Positions 59,301-64,000 of a stretch of 64,000 nucleotides of DNA are shown piece after piece. Numbering within the stretch: position 1 is the first letter of the stretch; every line of letters begins with the position of its first letter. Both the position numbers and the translations under genes were made by a program. The notes below the pieces were generated by a model, which saw only the letters and a list, made by a program, of their open reading frames with translations, was not told the DNA's origin and did no database searches. Origin of the DNA: Artocarpus heterophyllus (taxonomy: Eukaryota > Streptophyta > Magnoliopsida > Rosales > Moraceae); the NCBI GenBank assembly GCA_025403435.1, contig CM046340.1, positions 14,824,091 to 14,888,090 of the forward strand, written 5' to 3'.

Positions 59301-60909
59301 ATGGGTGGAGTACATGGAGGATTATGATTTCGCGTTGCAGTATCATCCCGGAAAAGCTAATGTGGTCGCGGACGCGCTTAGCAGAAAGTCTTCAGGGATT
59401 CTCGCTTGTTTGATTTTTGAGGACTGGAGCAGGGATGCGACAGTGAGTGAGTATCGGCTACAGTATCATGAAGACGGTGATCGATTTTTGTTATATCATG
59501 TGGAAGCGACTCCAGCTCTTGTTCGGATGGTGAAGCAAGGTCAGTGGCAGGATCGACATTTGCAGGGGATTTGGTCGCGGATTCAGAACGGGGAGCAGTT
59601 CGAGGAATGGAGCGTGCATGCAGATGGATCGTTGTACTTCCGGGAGCGTCTTGCAGTTCCAGTTATCGCCGAGGTGACGAAAGCCGTTCTAGATGAAGCT
59701 CATAGGTCTCAGTTTGCTATTCATCCGGGGAGCACCAAGATGTATCGTGATTTGAAGAGGCACTATTGGTGGAGAGGCATGAAGAAAGATGTTCGCGAGT
59801 ACGTGGCCAAGTGTTCGACGTGTCTTCAGGTGAAAGCTGAGCACCAGAAGCCTGCAGGTCAACTTCAGCCGCTTCCTATTCCAGGTTGGAAATGGGAGCA
59901 TGTGACGATGGATTTCCTCACAGGTTTGCCGAGGACGGAGCAGCGGCATGATGCAGTTTGGGTTGTGGTCGATAGGTTGACGAAATCGGCGCATTTCATT
60001 CCGTTTAGGTCAACGTGTTCTAGGAAGATTCTCGGGGAGTTGTATATGCAGAACATTGTGAGGTTGCATGGAGTTCCTTTGTCCATCACCTCTGATCGAG
60101 ATACCAGGTTTAATGCTAAGTACTGGAGGAGTTTTCAGGAGGCTTTGGGTACGGATTTGAACTTCAGTACGGCGTTTCATCCTCAGACTGATGGGCAGTC
60201 TGAGCGGGTTATTCAGGTTCTCGAGGATATGTTGCGTGCTTGTGCGTTGGACTTCGGCGGGAATTGGAAGCAATATTTGCATTTGGCGGAGTTCGCGTAC
60301 AACAACAGTTATCAGGCGAGTATCGGTATGGCACCATTTGAGGCATTGTATGGGCGACCGTGTCGGTCACCTGTGTGTTGGGCCGAGCCGGAGGATAGAG
60401 TTATTCTTGGGCCAGATGAGATTCGTGACAGCAACGAGAAAGTCGCGGTGATTCGAGATCGATTAAGAGCAGCTCAGAGTCGGCAGAAGAGCTACGCGGA
60501 TAGGAGACGTAGACCCTTAGAGTTTGCGGTTGGAGATTTTGTTCTCTTGAGGGTGTCACCTCGTAAGGGAACTATGCGGTTCGGAGTGAGTGGGAAGCTC
60601 GCACCGAGGTATATTGGGCCGTTCGAGATCACTCAGCGTGTTGGTATGGTCGCTTATCGGCTTGATCTTCCGCCTGAACTTTCTCATGTGCACGATGTGT
60701 TTCATGTATCTATGCTTAGGAAGTGTCCACCTGAGCAGGATAAGATAGTTTCGTTTCGCGATGTGCAGGTTCAGGAGGATACGACGTACGAAGAACTGCC
60801 GATTCAGATTATCGACCGGAAAGTGATTAGCTTGCGTCGTCGTGAAATACCGTTGGTAAAGGTCGTGTGGCAGCATCACGGGGTTGATGAGGCCACTTGG
60901 GAATTATAG
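56359..60909 (+). pseudogene. Gag-Pol polyprotein of internal region 2, nearly intact
   Basis: A single frame of 1516 codons from the ATG at 56359, interrupted by TAG at 56755-56757 and 56797-56799. From 56809 it is open for 1366 codons. Domains by codon number: Gag about 60-220; CCHC knuckle [14 protein letters not shown] at 271-284; protease DTGA at 418-421; reverse transcriptase about 620-800, with FIDD at 751-754; RNase H about 895-1010 (YADAS, SDHKSL); integrase HHCC at H1115, H1122, C1152 and C1155; integrase catalytic D1185, D1246 and E1282 (DD35E); chromodomain-like tail from about 1465. It ends at TAG 60907-60909, where internal 1 has GAG followed by about 14 more residues, so the tail is clipped. 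Both internal TAGs stand where the sister copy has CAG. Lineage by domain order, tail and LTR size: Tekay/Del chromovirus. Not translatable as one product without readthrough. Confidence 0.94.
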
Positions 60910-60980
60910 TCGGGTATGCGGGAGTCATATCCGCATTTGTTTTGTTTTTGAGATGAGTTGTAAATTTCGAGGACGAAATT

Positions 60981-60999
60981 TCTTTTAGGGGTGGAGAGC
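60981..60999 (+). promoter_or_regulatory. Polypurine tract before LTR3
   Basis: TCTTTTAGGGGTGGAGAGC directly before the TGTAACG start of LTR3. Confidence 0.75.
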
Positions 61000-63151
61000 T
61001 GTAACGTCCCGAAATTTATTTAATATTAATGTAATGTAAATGATGAATTAGTGTGCCATAATTAAAGTTTTAACTTTAATTAGATTATTTGGTTGGATTT
61101 TTAGTTTTTGGTTGTTTTGTTAAATTGATGTGTTCAAAAGATTCCTTGTTGATTTAAAATGATGTTTTGAGTTTTAAAACACAACAATTTGTAAAATGTT
61201 AAAAATACTCCGTTTTACAAAACTGTGGGCGGCACATGGTTTTCGCACAGTAAAACCGCCCACCGATTTTCTCTATTTATTTCTCTCTTCTCCCTCTCTC
61301 TCCTCACTCACGCGCAATCTCTCTCTCTCTCTTTCCTCTCTCTCTCGGCAGCCTCTCTCTCTCTCTAATTTCTTCACAAATTTTGATTTCCATTCGAATC
61401 CAAGCTTCGGAACAGCAAGGAGGAAGCTCGGGGACGTGATTCGGCAACCGAGAACGCGGATTGAAGCTTCGATTCGAGGTTAGATTCGAGATTTCTAAAC
61501 TTTTTACAAAATTTTTAATTTTGTGTGTTTTTGAAATCTAAGTTTGTTTTAGCTTAGAAAACCGTGGATTTGTGTTAAATGGACTTAGAACAGCTAGAAT
61601 CTAAGCCTAGATTGAAGAAAAACGGATTGGATTCAAGATTTTCATTTTTCTCCTCTTTTTCTCATTTTCGGATTTTTGAGGATTTCGAGTTCAAATGTTG
61701 TTTAAATGATCCCAAACATGTTCTAGAATGTTTTTCTATCAATTATAGTTGTTTTTCATGCTTGGGATTTGAGAAAAACAGGTTAGAAACAAGATTTGGA
61801 TTTTGGGGATCGAGAAACCCGTGGCTGGGATTTCTGGATCTTCCCAGTTCGGCAGGCCGAAGTTCATGTTCGGCAGGCCGGAGTGATGATCGGCAGGCCG
61901 GTGTTCTTCCGACCAGCAGGCCGAATCTGGGAAATGTTCGGCAGGCCGAACCTTGTTTCCGGCAGGCCGAACTGTACAGTTCGGCAGGCCGAAGCAGGGC
62001 GTCCGGCAGGCCGACCGAGGCATGGAAAATTTTGTGATTTTTACCCGATTTCACTGTTTTGAACCCTGATTTAAATCCCAACCTTATAGGATGATTTTAA
62101 TGATACAAATGGCACACTAGGGCATCATGAAATGATTTAGTAACATAGAATGTTTCGAACTAGATATTGATCAACTTAGTTTGTATCTAGGATTGTTCGT
62201 GGTTCCGTGGAGCTAACGTATAGCGGACCGGGATTACGGTGTGGGGTACCGGCACGAGTACTGAGGTAGGACTTCTATCCTATTTCTTTGGTAGCCTGGT
62301 TTTGAAATGATTTGGCTTTGAAAATGATTTCTATTAAAATGTTTTCAACGGTTGTTTGAAAATGATTTTACCGGTTATATTTTTATATACCGTGACATGA
62401 AATGAATTTCATAATGAATGTAATTGACAACACTCGGTAATTGGGTTTTGGATGATAATGATAATAACCACATGGGCATGATGCCATATCAGAGATCGGG
62501 TCGTGATCGACCTTGGGGGCAGGTCCCGAAACCCAGCTGGGCCACTACGGTGGTGATATCATGGTTTGCCTAGGTAAAAGTAAACTGGTGTTTTGATTTG
62601 ACGAGTAGACTGTTCTGTGTCAGAACGGTTCTACTCAATTTATTTATTTATTTATTCAAGTTTCTTCTTGCATAACTCCTGATAATGCTATGTTTCTTTG
62701 CATTAAATTATTTTATAAAACTTAGTCCTACTGAGCCTTTCGCTCACGTTTTATCTGTTTTAAATTTCCCCCCTTCTAGGTGGTTTCCCATTTAGGTTTG
62801 GAGAAGATTCTTCGGACCGAACTCAGGAGCAATAGGAGAATTTATTTACAATCTGTATTTATTAATTAAGGCATGTAAGACTTAACTTTATTTGTACTTG
62901 GACTGTAATTGTATTTGTGATATTGTCAGATCCATGTGTGTGCACAAGTTGTGGGTTGTGGAACCCATATTCGCGGTTTTTATTCAATTATTGTTATTTG
63001 TTTAATGATTTTAAATTCTTTATCAAATGTGGTGAAAAAATCTCTTTATTTCTTGCTTAATTGGATTTTTATACCCTTAATTTCAATTAAACTCTCTTTT
63101 AATTAATCTAAATATTCCGCCACGTCACCTCCCGTACTCCGGGGCGTGACA
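61000..63151 (+). repeat. LTR3 of the tandem gypsy pair
   Basis: 2152 bp, from TGTAACGTCCCG to GGGGCGTGACA. It shares with LTR2 the derived deletion (about 62503) and the eight-unit palindrome array. It differs from LTR2 at few sites in the parts I compared. Confidence 0.95.
61845..62015 (+). repeat. LTR palindrome array in LTR3
   Basis: Same eight-unit layout as in LTR2, offset by exactly 6900 bases. The sequence is the same in the lines compared. Confidence 0.9.
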
Positions 63152-64000
63152 GGTCTTTCCTGAGACTTGCTAACAATTATCTCAAGTCTATAATCGGTTA
63201 TTTGAAGAAATATAAGGCTATTGCTTCCTAGCCATCAACCATCTTTTTTCTGCTTTGCTGCTCTCCATCACCATCCTTGCTGCTCCTCCTTGGTGGGCGC
63301 CAGGGCTTGGCCTGCAAAAGACATCCTGACACTCAAGTCAAACAAATAATGATGGAGGTATTTTAGAAACATGAAAAAGAAGAAAATGTAGAGAGAGAGT
63401 AGAATTCGAAAGAGAGAAGGATCTATTTTTTTAGGTTTCATATACTATTTATACTTAACTTTTCTTAATTCGATGATTGTTAGGACAATTATCAGGTTTA
63501 GACATGTCACATTCCTTTTTAGGCTTAAGATTTTCTCTAATTTTTTCTTTTGAGTTAGGGACCAATGAGAATATTCGTTATCTTTTTGTCTTGTCATTTT
63601 CTTCGGGAGTCATTTATATTTTTGTGCTTCTTCTGGTCGTACAAGTAATGGAACACGCCTTATAATCAAAGGTTTCCCTTACATGTGGACATGTGCATTT
63701 CTCAGAGTGGTTGCCTTGAAGTCATTTTTAGATACTTGATCTAATCTGATTAAGTCGACATCTTGATATACCATTTAATATATAAATATGCATGTCAGCC
63801 TTCTTACTCGAGTCGTTGGAGTTCTCTGGCTTTAGTTACATTAGTCGTTTAATTCCTCGACTATGCTATTATTCATTTGTCATGACTATCTGAGATCGAT
63901 GCCGGTCATCGAAGATGACACATGTCGCCATATTATTAGGTTGGTGGAAAGTCCCCCAACAGGAGCTACACATGATCAATTATAGACAGTGGCCTATTTG
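63152..64000. other. Right flank, possible old retroelement debris
   Basis: No gene is supported; the open frame at 63477-63665 is hydrophobic without a known motif. Phrases such as CCTGCAAAAGACATCCTGACA-CTCAAGTC near 63312 and GTGGAAAGTCCCCCAACAGG near 63944 resemble sequence seen in plant LTRs and other repeats. This is a weak impression. The first bases, GGTCT, are the right target-site candidate of the tandem gypsy pair. Confidence 0.35.

Larger units (their letters stand above)
47210..63151 (+). mobile_element. Tandem pair of Ty3/gypsy chromovirus elements sharing a central LTR
   Basis: Order: LTR1 47210-49349, internal 1 49350-54099, LTR2 54100-56253, internal 2 56254-60999, LTR3 61000-63151. 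Both internal regions have a tRNA-Met primer site, the same polyprotein and a polypurine tract. The outer flanks (ATTAG before, GGTCT after) do not match as a 5-bp duplication. LTR2 and LTR3 share a deletion (GTCGTGATCG, against GTCGTGTAGCGATCG in LTR1 and both minus LTRs) and an extra palindrome unit that LTR1 lacks. LTR2-internal 2-LTR3 is therefore one element in origin, and LTR1-internal 1 derives from another. Confidence 0.92.

Noticed and set aside
47205..63156. 5-bp target duplication around the tandem gypsy pair
   Set aside because: ATTAG and GGTCT do not match; also no match around 54100-63151 alone.

Overview
The window is nuclear DNA of a flowering plant, most likely a eudicot. It is AT-rich and intron-containing, and almost entirely repetitive. 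The only complete host gene I can support is a two-exon pectin methylesterase (PME) gene on the minus strand at 1704-4183. It has a signal peptide, an inhibitor-like pro-region, dibasic processing motifs and a catalytic domain. I cannot name the species.

Left third (1-24,300). A LINE-type RNase H remnant (1-714) precedes the PME gene. A large decayed CACTA (En/Spm) block follows at about 5249-13919, on the minus strand. It carries a TNP2-type transposase pseudogene (about 10440-13345) and a second pseudogene joining Transposase_24-like, DUF8039-like and Ulp1-like protease domains (about 5900-8476). Between them lie a tandem repeat, a very G-rich tract and a third cluster of the terminal ACGACGGTTTT-type motifs, so two elements may be fused or nested here. 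AT-rich gene-free DNA follows. It holds a miniature CACTA derivative (19577-19762), a LINE reverse-transcriptase remnant (20600-21294), two copies of a roughly 450-bp repeat with 20-bp inverted ends, and several copies of two short inverted-repeat families.

Middle (24,300-47,200). There is a much-diverged LTR in minus orientation (about 25855-28050) and candidate Mutator-like elements. A complete but dead Ty3/gypsy chromovirus element lies at 32724-41777 on the minus strand, with 2.15-2.18 kb LTRs. It is flanked by perfect 5-bp duplications (AGTCA) and sits inside a GC-rich tandem repeat.

Right (47,210-63,151). Two further copies of the same gypsy family lie on the plus strand as LTR-internal-LTR-internal-LTR, sharing the middle LTR. 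The polyprotein order is Gag, CCHC zinc knuckle, DTGA protease, reverse transcriptase (FIDD), RNase H, integrase (HHCC, DD35E) and chromodomain-like tail. The primer site matches initiator tRNA-Met. Together with the long LTRs this indicates the Tekay/Del lineage. The first internal region is broken by about six single-base indels. The second has an open 1366-codon Gag-Pol stretch but is broken upstream by two TAG codons. Each LTR carries an array of short palindromes (TTCGGCAGGCCGAA) spaced about 21-25 bp, the most distinctive unexplained structure in the window.

I see no tRNA, rRNA or CRISPR array, and no candidate novel pathway of host genes. The unusual material lies in the architecture of the mobile elements.
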